NCBI RefSeq assembly: GCF_003148775.1
Contig: NZ_QGGW01000002.1
Location: 333,810-397,809 of the forward strand
Source of the DNA: Roseicyclus mahoneyensis
GTDB lineage: Bacteria; Pseudomonadota; Alphaproteobacteria; Rhodobacterales; Rhodobacteraceae
Direction of reading: 5' to 3'
Length of the DNA stretch: 64,000 nt
Both the position numbers and the translations under genes were made by a program. Shown in pieces: positions 17,901-27,403 of this stretch. The notes under the pieces are model-generated. The model was not told where the DNA came from. It ran no database searches and saw only the letters and a list, made by a program, of their open reading frames with translations. Each line of letters opens with the position of its first letter. Positions within the stretch are counted from its first letter, which is position 1.

Positions 17901-20318
17901 CGAGCCTTCGGTGATCGTGGCGGTCACGGTCAGGGTCGCGGGCTGAGGTGCGCCGCTGAGGGTCGGGATATCGATGCGGGTATTCCCAGCGCCTGTGGCA
18001 TCGGTAGCCAGCGCCGCAATCCCCGCGAATTCCGGCTGCGGCTGCTGGTCGTGGCGCCCGAAACGGTAGCCCGGGTGCGCGTCGAGTGTTGTGGCGGGGC
18101 GCAGCGCCACTTGCCCCTCGACGGTCAGATCAGCGGCGGGCGCACCAAAGAGGTAATCGGCTTGCACGCCCAGCATGGGCCGGTCGCCGGGGGCAAAGGG
18201 GCCACCTGCCATCGACAGCACCATGTCGAGCCGTTCTGGCAAGAAGTCCTCGACCAGCACGGTGCGCGTCGCCAGCGCGGGCGCATCCGGGTCGGCATGC
18301 AGCGCCAGCCGCCATGTGCCGCGCGGCACCTGCGCGCCGATGGGCAAGGAAAAGACGTAGCCACCCGCGCCGACCTCGGTCAGGACGTGGCGGCTGTATT
18401 CCACGCCATCGGCGCGGGTCAGGATGGCGGTCAGCGGCAGGTCGGTTATGGCCTGCGCCCGACCGTCACGAGCCAAGGCGGTCGCATGGATCACCTCGCC
18501 TGCGCGATAGGCACCGCGGTCGGTGGTGAGGAAGACATCAATGGCCCCTGCGGGCGCGCGCCCCTCGACGCCGCGATCCGAGAGATCAAACTCTGCCTCG
18601 CGCAACGACAGAAAGGCGAAATCCGTCTCACCATCGCGCACCGACACCAAAGCGGGCGCGGCGCTGCCCTGCCCGCGGGCAAGACCCGCCTCGAACCGGG
18701 CATAGCCGTCGGCATCGGTGATGGCCTCGGCCAGCACACGGTTTGAGTCTGCCACCAGCGCCACAGTGACGCCCGCGCGCGGCCCGGCATCGGCCAGCGC
18801 GCGCACCATGACATGCACCCCATCCGCGCCCGTCATCACCGACAGGCCCAGATCGCTGACAAGAAACCACTGCGTGGCAGGCGTGCCGAAGTCGCCCGCG
18901 CCGCCCACCCGCGCCTGAAGCGCGTAGACCCCGGGCGCAAGCCCGGCCATCACATCGCCCATCGGCAGGCGCGTCGTCACGGCGCGGTTTTGCGCGCGTG
19001 CGACATCCGCCTCGCCCTGCCAGACCACTTCGGCCAGATCGCGGGCGAGGAAATCGAACTGCCAATCGCGCAAAGGCTGGCCGAAATACTCGTCTTGCAG
19101 GGTGCGCAAGATGTTGCGGTCGGACACGGCATAAAGCGTCAGATCGACCAGATCGGCATTGACCGCGACGATGGGCAGGGCCGCGCCCTCGCTTGCGGGC
19201 AGGATATAGGCGCGGCCCGCGAACCGGACCGAGGGCGCGCGGTCGCGGACGTATTGACGGACGGGAACGGGGGCACGCAGCACCTCGCCCGAGGCGGCGG
19301 GCAGGCCCGCGCGCAAGGTGAGATCGTAGCGCGACCCATGCTGGACGCCCGAAACACACAGCTGCTGCCCCTCGGCCTCGGCACTCAGGCCGGGCGTGGT
19401 GGTCTGGAGGTAATCGTCCCAGACAACGCCGCCTGCGGCCAGCGTTTCGGAAAACACGGCACAGATGCGGGGAAAATCTGTGTCCAGATCGACCAATGTT
19501 TCGATCATCCGGAACCCGTAGAGGCCCAGAACCCGGTCAAGCGCTTGGGTCCGCACAGGGCTCGCGGCCTCCGCCACGGCAAGTCTGAAGGTCGGGACCG
19601 TGTCGCGCCCGCGGCCCTGACGTTCCAGCGCCTCGGCCAGCACGTCAAGCGCGTTGGCCAGATCCGTTCCCGGTGCGGCGCGCAGGCTGGCGTTGATCGC
19701 GGCGGCGAAGGCTTCGGCCTCGCGCTGGCGGCGTTCGCTGCTTGAATTGCTGTCCATGCTCAGCAAAAGCCGCGCGTGATCGGCCCAATCCTGCGCCAGA
19801 TCGCCCCGCGAGGCTGCGGCCCCGTACATGCGCATCGCGCCGGAGAGGTTCCCTGAGGATTCTTCGCGCAGAGCCGCCTCGCGCCAGTCCTGCGCGCTGA
19901 AGGGACCGGCGTAATGCGCGCGGCCCATGCCCAGAGCCTGCTCGCGCGCACTGGCAAGGTCAGCTGAGGTCAGAAAGGACAGCGCAGCCAGCCTTGCGTC
20001 GAGCCGGGCCAGCACGGCTGGATCGGTGGCAAACACCTCGCCCGACAGCGCGCCATCATAGGCCACGGGCGCGCCAATGGTGGATTTGGGGAAACAGGAC
20101 CCGTTGCGCCCGTTGTAGGTGAAACCGACACAGTCCGGATCGGCGCGGCAGGCGGCCTCGCAGGCCGAAAGCGTCGTGTCGAGGATCGGGCGCAGGTCGC
20201 CGCCGGGGAAATCGACATCGCGGGTGATCGACACGAAGCGGTCGGGGATCGCTTCATGCGCGGCGGCCGAAAACGGCAACACAAGCAGCGCGGCGAGAAC
20301 GGCGGCGGACAGGCGCAT
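14910..20318 (-). CDS. yfhM: Alpha-2-macroglobulin family protein with thioester
   Basis: A 1,802-residue exported bacterial alpha-2-macroglobulin. Signal peptide residues 1-20. A small Cys-rich PAN/apple-like domain follows (about 30-85; CEAACRADPDCVGFTYN, CFPKST), then macroglobulin beta domains and the thioester motif CTEQ with Cys at about 1363, followed by the alpha-helical complement-like domain. Such proteins trap attacking proteases in the periplasm. Coupling to pbpC suggests protection or repair of damaged wall. The start at 20318 is supported by GCGAGG and the signal peptide; the longer frame upstream is non-coding. Confidence 0.93.
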   Translation of the reverse strand: MRLSAAVLAALLVLPFSAAAHEAIPDRFVSITRDVDFPGGDLRPILDTTLSACEAACRADPDCVGFTYNGRNGSCFPKSTIGAPVAYDGALSGEVFATDPAVLARLDARLAALSFLTSADLASAREQALGMGRAHYAGPFSAQDWREAALREESSGNLSGAMRMYGAAASRGDLAQDWADHARLLLSMDSNSSSERRQREAEAFAAAINASLRAAPGTDLANALDVLAEALERQGRGRDTVPTFRLAVAEAASPVRTQALDRVLGLYGFRMIETLVDLDTDFPRICAVFSETLAAGGVVWDDYLQTTTPGLSAEAEGQQLCVSGVQHGSRYDLTLRAGLPAASGEVLRAPVPVRQYVRDRAPSVRFAGRAYILPASEGAALPIVAVNADLVDLTLYAVSDRNILRTLQDEYFGQPLRDWQFDFLARDLAEVVWQGEADVARAQNRAVTTRLPMGDVMAGLAPGVYALQARVGGAGDFGTPATQWFLVSDLGLSVMTGADGVHVMVRALADAGPRAGVTVALVADSNRVLAEAITDADGYARFEAGLARGQGSAAPALVSVRDGETDFAFLSLREAEFDLSDRGVEGRAPAGAIDVFLTTDRGAYRAGEVIHATALARDGRAQAITDLPLTAILTRADGVEYSRHVLTEVGAGGYVFSLPIGAQVPRGTWRLALHADPDAPALATRTVLVEDFLPERLDMVLSMAGGPFAPGDRPMLGVQADYLFGAPAADLTVEGQVALRPATTLDAHPGYRFGRHDQQPQPEFAGIAALATDATGAGNTRIDIPTLSGAPQPATLTVTATITEGSGRPVERRITRPVLPDAPMIGIRPLFDETLPEGAEAGFQLIAVGAEALPARWTLNRVDLRYQWYQQNGNWSWEPVTTRARIATGEAVLGAEPVALNLPVDWGSYELRVETAGEGFSLTSVGFDAGWYGAASGTDTPDVLEIALDAAAYAPGDTANLRIVPRQGGIALVQVVSNRLIEQRIVTVGEEPMTIPLTVTEEWGSGAYVTATLIRPLSTVSGPVPARSLGLAHATVAPGDRALTATLDLPATAEPRGPLEVALRVEGARPGETVHASIAAVDLGILNLTGFDAPDPQAHYFGQRRLGVAFRDVYGRLIDARDGAEGRIRQGGDAGAGLRMQAPPPTEELLAQFSGALTVDADGIARARFDLPAFNGTVRVMAMAWSETGVGQASGDVLVRDPVVVTASLPRFLAPGDTGRMLLELSHAEGPTGEVTLAISSTAGLSLSTSTAPVTLGTLETARLTIPVTAGDATGQERITVTATLPGGRTLTRTLSLPVQVNDPEVAETTRLTLAPGQSLPIDATLLSGFRPGTGRATLAAGPLARFDAAGLLARLDAYPWGCTEQVTSQAMPLLYLSSVAEALDLGTAADLDARINNAIARVLVNQSGNGGFGLWWASDGDLWLDAYVTDFLSRARAEGHDVPAIAFTLALDNLANQVASHPDFEDGGEGLAYVLMVLAREGQASMGDLRYYADVKAGNFATPLALGQLGAALALYGDQPRADAMFRAGYAMLQGMQTNPLPEVWRSDYGTVARDAAGLIALAAAAGSDAIPDTSLSTASDVVSTQEAVWTLLAAHALIDNPATEGLTLDGAAINGPLIQAVRAGDTTTRMVTNTGTGDEVLTVTRFGIPEGATQAFGNRYRIDRAYLNLDGQPVDPATVAQGTRLVTVLTVTPLGAPEGRLMVTDPLPAGFEIDNPNLLTSGDIRAVQGLDLNAWAEHTEFRQDRFLAAIDNRGDSSLRLAYIVRAVTPGDFHHPAASVEDMYRPAYRAQTASGRVTVAE

Positions 20319-20481
20319 CGGAACCTCGCTTGGGTGGTGACGAACACGGTTCAGACTCTGGCAGCGCCGCTTCCCGCTGTCGATGATTCCCCCGGCCAAA
20401 GGTGCGGCAAGTGGGGTTAACCGCATGTTCAGCGGCGCCTGCCAGATTGCCTGAAAAAGGCGCGGCATTGTGGGAAGCGGG

Positions 20482-22710
20482 ATGAGTATTCATGGGTTCG
20501 ACGACCGTCTGGCGCGGGAACGGCGCGCGCGGCTGCAGGCTGAGCGCCTGCTCGCCCAACGGTCGGAGGAGCTGTATTCCGCTCATCGCAAGCTGGCCGA
20601 ACACGCCCACGCCCTGTCGCATACCGTCATCGAACAGCGCGAGGCGAACGCGGCGCTGATCGGCCGCACGACGCAGGCGCAGGCGGCGCTCGAGGTGGCG
20701 ACCGAAAAGGCCGATGTCGCCGAACGCCGGCTGTGGGATTCTCTAAGCGCGGTGGAGGACGGCTTTGCCATCTTTGACCGCGACTGGCGGCTGGTGGTGG
20801 CCAATCCGGCGTGGCTGGGCGCCTTTGACGGGGCTGCCGATGTCGCGCCCGGCGCCAGCTACGAGGCGATCTTGCGCATTGCAGCCGACGAGGGGCTGGT
20901 CGATCTGCAAGGTACCGCGCCCGTCGACTGGATCGACCGCATGATCGCCCGCTGGGAGGCGCCGAACGTGCCGCAGACCGACATCCGCCTGTTCAACGGG
21001 GTCTATGTCCGCCTGATCGACAAGCGCACGCCCGAGGGTGACATGGTCAGCCTTGCGGTCGACATCACCGACACGATCCGGCGCGAACGCGATCTGGAGC
21101 GCGCCCGCGACGAGGCCGAGGCGGCGGCCCGGGCGAAATCCGCCTTCCTCGCCAACATGTCCCACGAGATCCGCACGCCGATGAACGGGGTCGTCGCCAT
21201 GGCCGACCTGCTGCGCGACACAATGCTGACCGAGGAACAAAGGCTTTTCGCCGACACGATCCGCAATTCCGGCGAGGCGCTCTTGGTGATCATCAACGAC
21301 ATCCTCGACTATTCCAAGATCGATGCAGGCAAGCTGGTGCTGCACCCCGAAAGCTTCGATCTGCAGCAGATGATCCAGGAGATATTCCAGCTGATGCGGC
21401 CGGGGCTTGAGGGCAAGGCGCTGGAGCTGCGGCTGGATTACGACATCTTCCTGCCTGACCGGATGATCGGGGATCGCGGGCGCATCCGGCAGATCCTGAC
21501 CAACCTGATCGGCAATGCGGTCAAATTTACGGAAAAGGGGCATGTGACCGTCCGCGTCGTGGGCGCGCCGCGCGACCATCCGCCGGGGCAGGTGCCTGTG
21601 CGCGTCGTGGTCGAGGATACCGGGATCGGCATCGCGCCCGAGATGCAGGCGCATGTCTTCGGCGAATTCAATCAGGTCGAATCAGAGGCGAATCGCCGGT
21701 TCGACGGCACCGGGCTGGGTCTGGCCATCACGCGCAAGCTGGTCGCGCTGATGGAGGGCGAGATCTGGCTCGAGTCGGAGGTCGGGCGAGGGTCGAGTTT
21801 CGGCTTTGCCGTCAGCCTTGCCGCTGATCCCGATGCCCAGGCGCAGCCGGTGGAACCTTTGCCGTCCGACAGGGCCGAGGTCTGGGCGATCACGGGGGGC
21901 CGGATGCTGCCCGACACGATCCTTGCGCATCTGATGCGGTTGCGTGCGCGGCTGACCGAGACGGTCGGCCCGGTGGGCGGGCCTGCCGTGCCGTCTGCCG
22001 TGCTGATCGCAGGAATGTCGGGCGATGGCGACGATCCGATCGCGGCGCTGCGGTTGGGCGGTTATGGCGGCCCCATATTGTGCCTGTGCCCGACCGCCCC
22101 GCGCGCCGACCCCTTGCCCGGTGTCCGGCCGATAAGCCCGACCCTGTCGCTGCAGGAGTTCCGTGCCGCACTGGTGCCCGACCCCGATCCGGGCAGTCAT
22201 GCCAACGTCGTCGACGCAGCGGAACACATGCCTGAGCCGCAACCGGAACCGACCCCTGCGCTGCTTGATCCCGCGCCCAGCCGGCGGCTTCGGATTCTTG
22301 CGGCCGAGGACAACAAGACCAACCAGCTCGTGTTCCGGACCATGCTCAAGGGTGTCGAAATCGACCTGCACATGGTGGAAAACGGGGTGCTTTGCGTCGA
22401 AGCCTTCCGCGCGGCGTCACCGGACCTGATCTTCACGGATATCTCCATGCCCGAAATGGACGGCACCGAAGCGGCACGCGCGATTCGTGCGCTGGAGGCC
22501 GCGCATGGCCTGCCGCCCGTGCCCATCATTGCGATGACCGCCCACGCGATGGACGGCGACCGCGACCGCATCCTTGCGGCGGGCATCGACGGTTACATGA
22601 CCAAACCGCTCAAAAAGGCGGAGTTGCATGCCATGATCCGGGCCTACGCGCCCGAGGCTGTGGGCAAGGTCGGCGGACTTACGGCCTCCAGTCGCCCAGT
22701 GCCGGTGTAA
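20482..22710 (+). CDS. Cytosolic hybrid sensor histidine kinase/response regulator
   Basis: A 742-residue hybrid kinase without a membrane segment. Order: N-terminal coiled coil (about 10-90), PAS domain (about 90-200), HisKA with phospho-His228 in FLANMSHEIRTPMNG, HATPase (N box LIGNAVKFTEKG, G boxes DTGIGI and GTGLGL), a poorly conserved linker, and a C-terminal receiver domain with phospho-Asp at about 653 (FTDISMPEMDG) and Lys in TKPLKK. Signal and output partner are unknown. A GTG 12 bases upstream is an alternative start. The 3' end overlaps the convergent asparaginase gene by 32 bases. Confidence 0.9.
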   Translation: MSIHGFDDRLARERRARLQAERLLAQRSEELYSAHRKLAEHAHALSHTVIEQREANAALIGRTTQAQAALEVATEKADVAERRLWDSLSAVEDGFAIFDRDWRLVVANPAWLGAFDGAADVAPGASYEAILRIAADEGLVDLQGTAPVDWIDRMIARWEAPNVPQTDIRLFNGVYVRLIDKRTPEGDMVSLAVDITDTIRRERDLERARDEAEAAARAKSAFLANMSHEIRTPMNGVVAMADLLRDTMLTEEQRLFADTIRNSGEALLVIINDILDYSKIDAGKLVLHPESFDLQQMIQEIFQLMRPGLEGKALELRLDYDIFLPDRMIGDRGRIRQILTNLIGNAVKFTEKGHVTVRVVGAPRDHPPGQVPVRVVVEDTGIGIAPEMQAHVFGEFNQVESEANRRFDGTGLGLAITRKLVALMEGEIWLESEVGRGSSFGFAVSLAADPDAQAQPVEPLPSDRAEVWAITGGRMLPDTILAHLMRLRARLTETVGPVGGPAVPSAVLIAGMSGDGDDPIAALRLGGYGGPILCLCPTAPRADPLPGVRPISPTLSLQEFRAALVPDPDPGSHANVVDAAEHMPEPQPEPTPALLDPAPSRRLRILAAEDNKTNQLVFRTMLKGVEIDLHMVENGVLCVEAFRAASPDLIFTDISMPEMDGTEAARAIRALEAAHGLPPVPIIAMTAHAMDGDRDRILAAGIDGYMTKPLKKAELHAMIRAYAPEAVGKVGGLTASSRPVPV

Positions 22711-23689
22711 CGCGGTAGCGCCCGGTCTCTAACTTGCGCCAGTTGCGGATCGGGCCGGTGGTGTAGGACAGCGCCACCGGATCGGCCGGGTCGATCACGC
22801 CAAGCGCGCCAAGGATCTGCGTGATGGCGGCCTCGGACGCACGTGTGGTGCCGTCCGCAATCTTGAGCGCGATGCCGATCCGGCGTTCGGGGATGATCGC
22901 GGCGAACACCGCCTCCGCCCCGGTCTTGATCGCGGCGCGATTGCCCATGACGCGCATCAGCTTGGTGCAAGATCGCCCTTCGCCCGCGACCAGATGGGGA
23001 TGGGCCATCATCGCGTTGCGCAGGCGCACCATCGCGGTCTGGCGGGCATCAGCACCCTCGACCGCGGCGGCATACATCGCCATGGCGCGCGCGAACCCCT
23101 TGAGCGAGCTTGCGAAATTCGGGGCGGAACAACCGTCGATGCCATAGCCCGGCGTGGTCTCGTCGGTCACATCCTCCCATGCTGCGCGCACCGCCTGCTG
23201 CACCGGATGATCGGGATCGACATATTCTGGCCCGGCCTTGAGGTGCTTGGTCAGCGTCAGGAAACCCGAATGCTTGCCCGAGCAGTTGTTGTGCCGCTGG
23301 TCCGGGCCGCAATGGGCGCAGATCATCCCGTCGCGGGCCGCCTCGTCACTCGGCCATTGCACGCCACATCGCAGATCGGCCTCGGACAGGTTCAGATCGG
23401 CCAGCCAGCGCGTCACCAGATCGGTGTGCACCGCCGCGCCCTGATGCGACGCGCAGGAGATCGCCAGTTGTTCTTGCGTCAGGCCGTGGGCATCTGCCGC
23501 CCCGCTTTCAATCAGGGGCAAAGCCTGAATCATTTTGGAGGAGGATCGCGGCAAGATCACGCCATCGACATCGCCCAGACCCCAGATCAATCCGCTGTCG
23601 GCATGCCAGACTGCGACATGACCGTGATGCACGCTTTCGCAAAAATCGCCGCGCCAGACCTCGACCAGACGCTCTGCTGCATGTGCCAT
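22679..23689 (-). CDS. L-asparaginase, Rhizobium etli AnsA type
   Basis: A 336-residue enzyme of the asparaginase II family described from Rhizobium etli, unrelated to the E. coli enzymes. Diagnostic pieces: RSSSKMIQALP near residue 50, ISCASHQG near 80, CGPDQRHNNCSGKHSG (about 128-143), and GIDGCSAPNF. The Ser-x-x-Lys pair and the Cys/Lys zinc-site residues of that family are present. It hydrolyses asparagine to aspartate and ammonia. It has no obvious operon partner; its tail overlaps the kinase gene. Confidence 0.87.
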   Translation of the reverse strand: MAHAAERLVEVWRGDFCESVHHGHVAVWHADSGLIWGLGDVDGVILPRSSSKMIQALPLIESGAADAHGLTQEQLAISCASHQGAAVHTDLVTRWLADLNLSEADLRCGVQWPSDEAARDGMICAHCGPDQRHNNCSGKHSGFLTLTKHLKAGPEYVDPDHPVQQAVRAAWEDVTDETTPGYGIDGCSAPNFASSLKGFARAMAMYAAAVEGADARQTAMVRLRNAMMAHPHLVAGEGRSCTKLMRVMGNRAAIKTGAEAVFAAIIPERRIGIALKIADGTTRASEAAITQILGALGVIDPADPVALSYTTGPIRNWRKLETGRYRVTPALGDWRP

Positions 23690-23851
23690 GATCCCATCCC
23701 TTTCACATCCCGGCGATTTTCCGCCACCGGGGCTTTTGCTGAACGGCGGTTTCCTCTAATCTAGCGCACGATAAGGTCTGCCGCCTGGCCTTTACTTGAA
23801 GCAAGAACCGGGCGTAGACCAGAGGCAGACGAGAGCGGAGGCTCCTGAGAC

Positions 23852-24382
23852 ATGAAACACTGGCTTGTCGGTGCGCTGACGGGGACTGTTCTGGCGGTGT
23901 CGCCCAGCCTGTCCTTGGCGCAAGAGGAATCCACGAACCGCGTAAACGCTGCGACGGATTGGTCCGTTTTCGTCGAGGATGATCCGACGCAGTGCTGGGT
24001 GGTGTCGACCCCGCGCACGACGGTCAACACCCGCGACGGCCGCGTCGTGTCGGTGAACCGCGGCGAGATCTTGATGTTCGTCAGTTTCTGGCCCGGACAG
24101 GAGCGTTTGGGCGAGGTGTCGTTCACTGGCGGCTATCCTTTCGCGGATGGGTCCACCGTATCGATGCGCGTGGGAGAGACGACGTTCGAGCTGTTCACTG
24201 ATGGCGAAATGGCCTGGGCCGCGTCGCCGCAAGATGACCAGCGCATCATCACCGCGATGAAGCGCGGCGCCAATGCCGTGATGACCGCGCGGTCGGCCCG
24301 GGGCACCCAGACGCAAGATACCTTCTCGCTGATGGGTTTCACCGCCGCTGTCGAGGATGCCGAGCAGCGCTGCGCCAACTGA
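23852..24382 (+). CDS. IalB-family (invasion-associated locus B) exported protein
   Basis: A 176-residue exported protein: signal peptide of about 23 residues ending SLA, then a compact domain with WSVFVEDDPTQCW, a central ILMFVSFWPGQ, MKRGANAVMTARSARGTQTQDTFSLMGF and a C-terminal Cys. The two Cys could form a disulfide. This is the IalB fold, named from Bartonella but common in free-living alphaproteobacteria, where its role is unclear. A GGAG site precedes the ATG. It is a stand-alone gene. Confidence 0.85.
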   Translation: MKHWLVGALTGTVLAVSPSLSLAQEESTNRVNAATDWSVFVEDDPTQCWVVSTPRTTVNTRDGRVVSVNRGEILMFVSFWPGQERLGEVSFTGGYPFADGSTVSMRVGETTFELFTDGEMAWAASPQDDQRIITAMKRGANAVMTARSARGTQTQDTFSLMGFTAAVEDAEQRCAN

Positions 24383-24466
24383 CGCTGGCCAACCGGTCAT
24401 AGCTCAAAAGCTTTGCGCCGGGGCAGAGATGCCTATATCTGCCCCGAGCCACCAAGGATGATGCCC

Positions 24467-25651
<1,185 letters not shown>

Positions 25652-25668
25652 CGCAAACCCAAGATGTG

Positions 25669-25699
25669 AAAAAGGCGGCCCGTGAGGACCGCCTTTTTC
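25669..25699 (+). terminator. Bidirectional Rho-independent terminator
   Basis: AAAAAGGCGG (25669-25678) pairs with CCGCCTTTTT (25689-25698), with A and T tracts on both sides. It lies between the convergent rlmN and small exported protein genes and can stop transcription from both directions. Confidence 0.92.
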
Positions 25700-25722
25700 G
25701 AAACCAAGCGACTTTCGTCGGA

Positions 25723-25908
25723 TCAGTTGTTGGCTGCGACAGCTGCAGCGATCAGGATCAGCGCCAGGATCGGAACCAGGATGCCACCGGCCGAGGAAGA
25801 CGTGTCTTCCACGACGATGATCGGGTCGATGACGGGCTGAACATAGCCGCCTGCGAACGCGCCAGTGGCAACGACCGTCAGAACAGCAGCGAGAGCGAGT
25901 TTCTTCAT
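25723..25908 (-). CDS. 61-residue exported protein with C-terminal membrane segment
   Basis: The start MKKLALAAVLTVVATGAFA (residues 1-19) is a clean signal peptide, and GGAGG lies just upstream of the ATG. The mature part is GGYVQPVIDPIIVVED, a Ser-rich SSSAGG stretch, and a hydrophobic helix (about 44-58) before the NN end. I recall similar short proteins in many Rhodobacterales, sometimes misnamed ferrochelatase; nothing here resembles that enzyme. Function unknown. Strong ribosome site and dedicated terminator suggest high expression. Confidence 0.82.
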   Translation of the reverse strand: MKKLALAAVLTVVATGAFAGGYVQPVIDPIIVVEDTSSSAGGILVPILALILIAAAVAANN

Positions 25909-26056
25909 TGTATCCTCCAAGATACGCCCCTTTTCGCGCACTATGCGCAAGGTCAGGGCACCCAAGACTGTACCTCGTACAATTTCTTTAAGCAGCAATA
26001 CCTAGCGATTGCAATCCGTCCGAAATCGTCCTGAGCGCAGGATTGCCCTGTTGTCG

Positions 26057-26653
26057 TCAAATTAGCAACACCTGAGTGCCCAACCGCGCAAAGCCGAAAA
26101 GTTCGGCGATATGTTCGTTGTACAGTCCCACACAGCCGTTCGATGACCGCCGCCCGATCTTGCGTGTGTCATGGGTGCCGTGGATGCGGTAATACTCCCA
26201 ACTCAGGTGCAGCGCATGGGTGCCCAGCGGGTTATCGGGCCCCGGCGGCACGAATTCGGGCCATTCCGGATTGCGCTGCCGCATCGCGGGTGTTGGGCGC
26301 CAAGATGGGCCTTCGACCTTGCGCACCACCTCGGTCCGACCGCGCCGGGTCAGGTCCTCCGACATCGGTACGGAGGTCGGATAGAGACGGTAGATGCTGC
26401 GGTCCTCGCTCCAGTAGTGCAAAACGCGCGAGGTAAGATCGACCAAGATCGCGCCATTGCGCGTATCGTCGAAATAGGGGCGCCAGTCCATGGACCGGAA
26501 GCTTGAGATGTTGCGCCGCGCGCCTTGATCCAGCGCAGCCTCGAATTCGGTCGAATCGGGAATGGCTTGTCCGATGGCGGGTGCGGCAAGGCCGCTGGCC
26601 ACGCCACCAAGGACCACGCGACGGCTGATGCCGCCACGGTCTGAGCTGCTCAT
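26057..26653 (-). CDS. L,D-transpeptidase (YkuD), Tat-like signal
   Basis: A 198-residue exported YkuD-domain protein. The N-terminus has a twin Arg (SRRVVLGGVASGLAAPAIG), consistent with a Tat signal. The catalytic block is IHGTHDTRKIGRRSSNGCVG near the C-terminus, with the nucleophile Cys and conserved His. It should form 3-3 peptidoglycan cross-links or attach proteins to the wall. The start at 26653 is preferred because it begins the signal region and a GGAGG stands 10 bases before; an upstream GTG gives a longer version. A second L,D-transpeptidase is encoded 0.75 kb away. Confidence 0.9.
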   Translation of the reverse strand: MSSSDRGGISRRVVLGGVASGLAAPAIGQAIPDSTEFEAALDQGARRNISSFRSMDWRPYFDDTRNGAILVDLTSRVLHYWSEDRSIYRLYPTSVPMSEDLTRRGRTEVVRKVEGPSWRPTPAMRQRNPEWPEFVPPGPDNPLGTHALHLSWEYYRIHGTHDTRKIGRRSSNGCVGLYNEHIAELFGFARLGTQVLLI

Positions 26654-26830
26654 GATGTCTGCCTCCTTGTAGCCGGGGGCTATATGTTTCTGCCTCGATG
26701 GCGTGATCATACCACACACGCGGCCAGCCTGCGCGGCGCTTGCGTCGATTTGGCAACGGATGTGGTGGAATGGTCGCAGCGGCCAAGACGGGCAGTTGTA
26801 AACGGATTGGCAAAAGTTTTTCGTTAAACG

Positions 26831-27397
26831 ATGGCACCCATGGATACACGCAGATCATTTCTTGTTTCTCTGGCCGGGGTTCTGGCGCTGTCGGCCTGCG
26901 CCGATCCGCTGGCGCGGGTCACCTTGGGCGCTGATGGGCAACCCCTGCCGGTTCTGTATCGAATCGATCCGGCCGATACCTCACGCATCCAGTTCCGCGT
27001 GCTCGACAGCGTGAATTCCCTGCGTGCGGCGGCGGGGGTTCCCGCGCTGCAACTCAATGCCGAACTGACCGCGGCTGCCGCCACTCATTCGCGCGACATG
27101 GCGTCGCAGAACCGACCCTGGCATTTCGGGTCTGACGGGTCGTCGCCAATCGACCGGGCGCAGACGGCTGGCTACCGCGGCACGGTTCTGGGCGAAAACA
27201 TCTCGGAAACCTATGAATCCGAGCTTGAGACCATCGCCGCATGGATGACCCAGGCGGATACTCGCGAGGTCATCACCGACCCTGCTGGTCGCGATCTGGG
27301 GGTCGCCTTCTTTCAGGAAGACAGCGGCAAGATCTGGTGGACGCTGGTTGTGGGGGATGGCGGCACGTCCGGGCCCGCCAACACGCCGGGCCGCTGA
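26831..27397 (+). CDS. CAP-domain lipoprotein
   Basis: A 188-residue lipoprotein: twin-Arg signal TRRSFLVSLAGVLALSAC with lipobox LSAC (Cys about 23), so it is probably Tat-exported and lipid-anchored. The CAP/SCP domain covers about 55-180, with NSLRAAAGVPALQLN, THSRDMASQN, HFGSDGSSP and GENI, including the two His and acidic residues of the CAP cavity. Bacterial CAP proteins are linked to envelope functions but their activity is mostly unknown. An ATG three codons in is an alternative start. It sits between two divergent L,D-transpeptidase genes. Confidence 0.87.
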   Translation: MAPMDTRRSFLVSLAGVLALSACADPLARVTLGADGQPLPVLYRIDPADTSRIQFRVLDSVNSLRAAAGVPALQLNAELTAAAATHSRDMASQNRPWHFGSDGSSPIDRAQTAGYRGTVLGENISETYESELETIAAWMTQADTREVITDPAGRDLGVAFFQEDSGKIWWTLVVGDGGTSGPANTPGR

Positions 27398-27403
27398 GCA
27401 GCG

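Noticed and set aside
22679..22710. Possible frameshift where the kinase and asparaginase genes overlap
   Set aside because: Both C-termini look normal, so it is a simple convergent overlap.
25723..25908. Ferrochelatase label for the 61-residue protein
   Set aside because: It has no ferrochelatase motif and is far too short; the true hemH is at 45528-46604.
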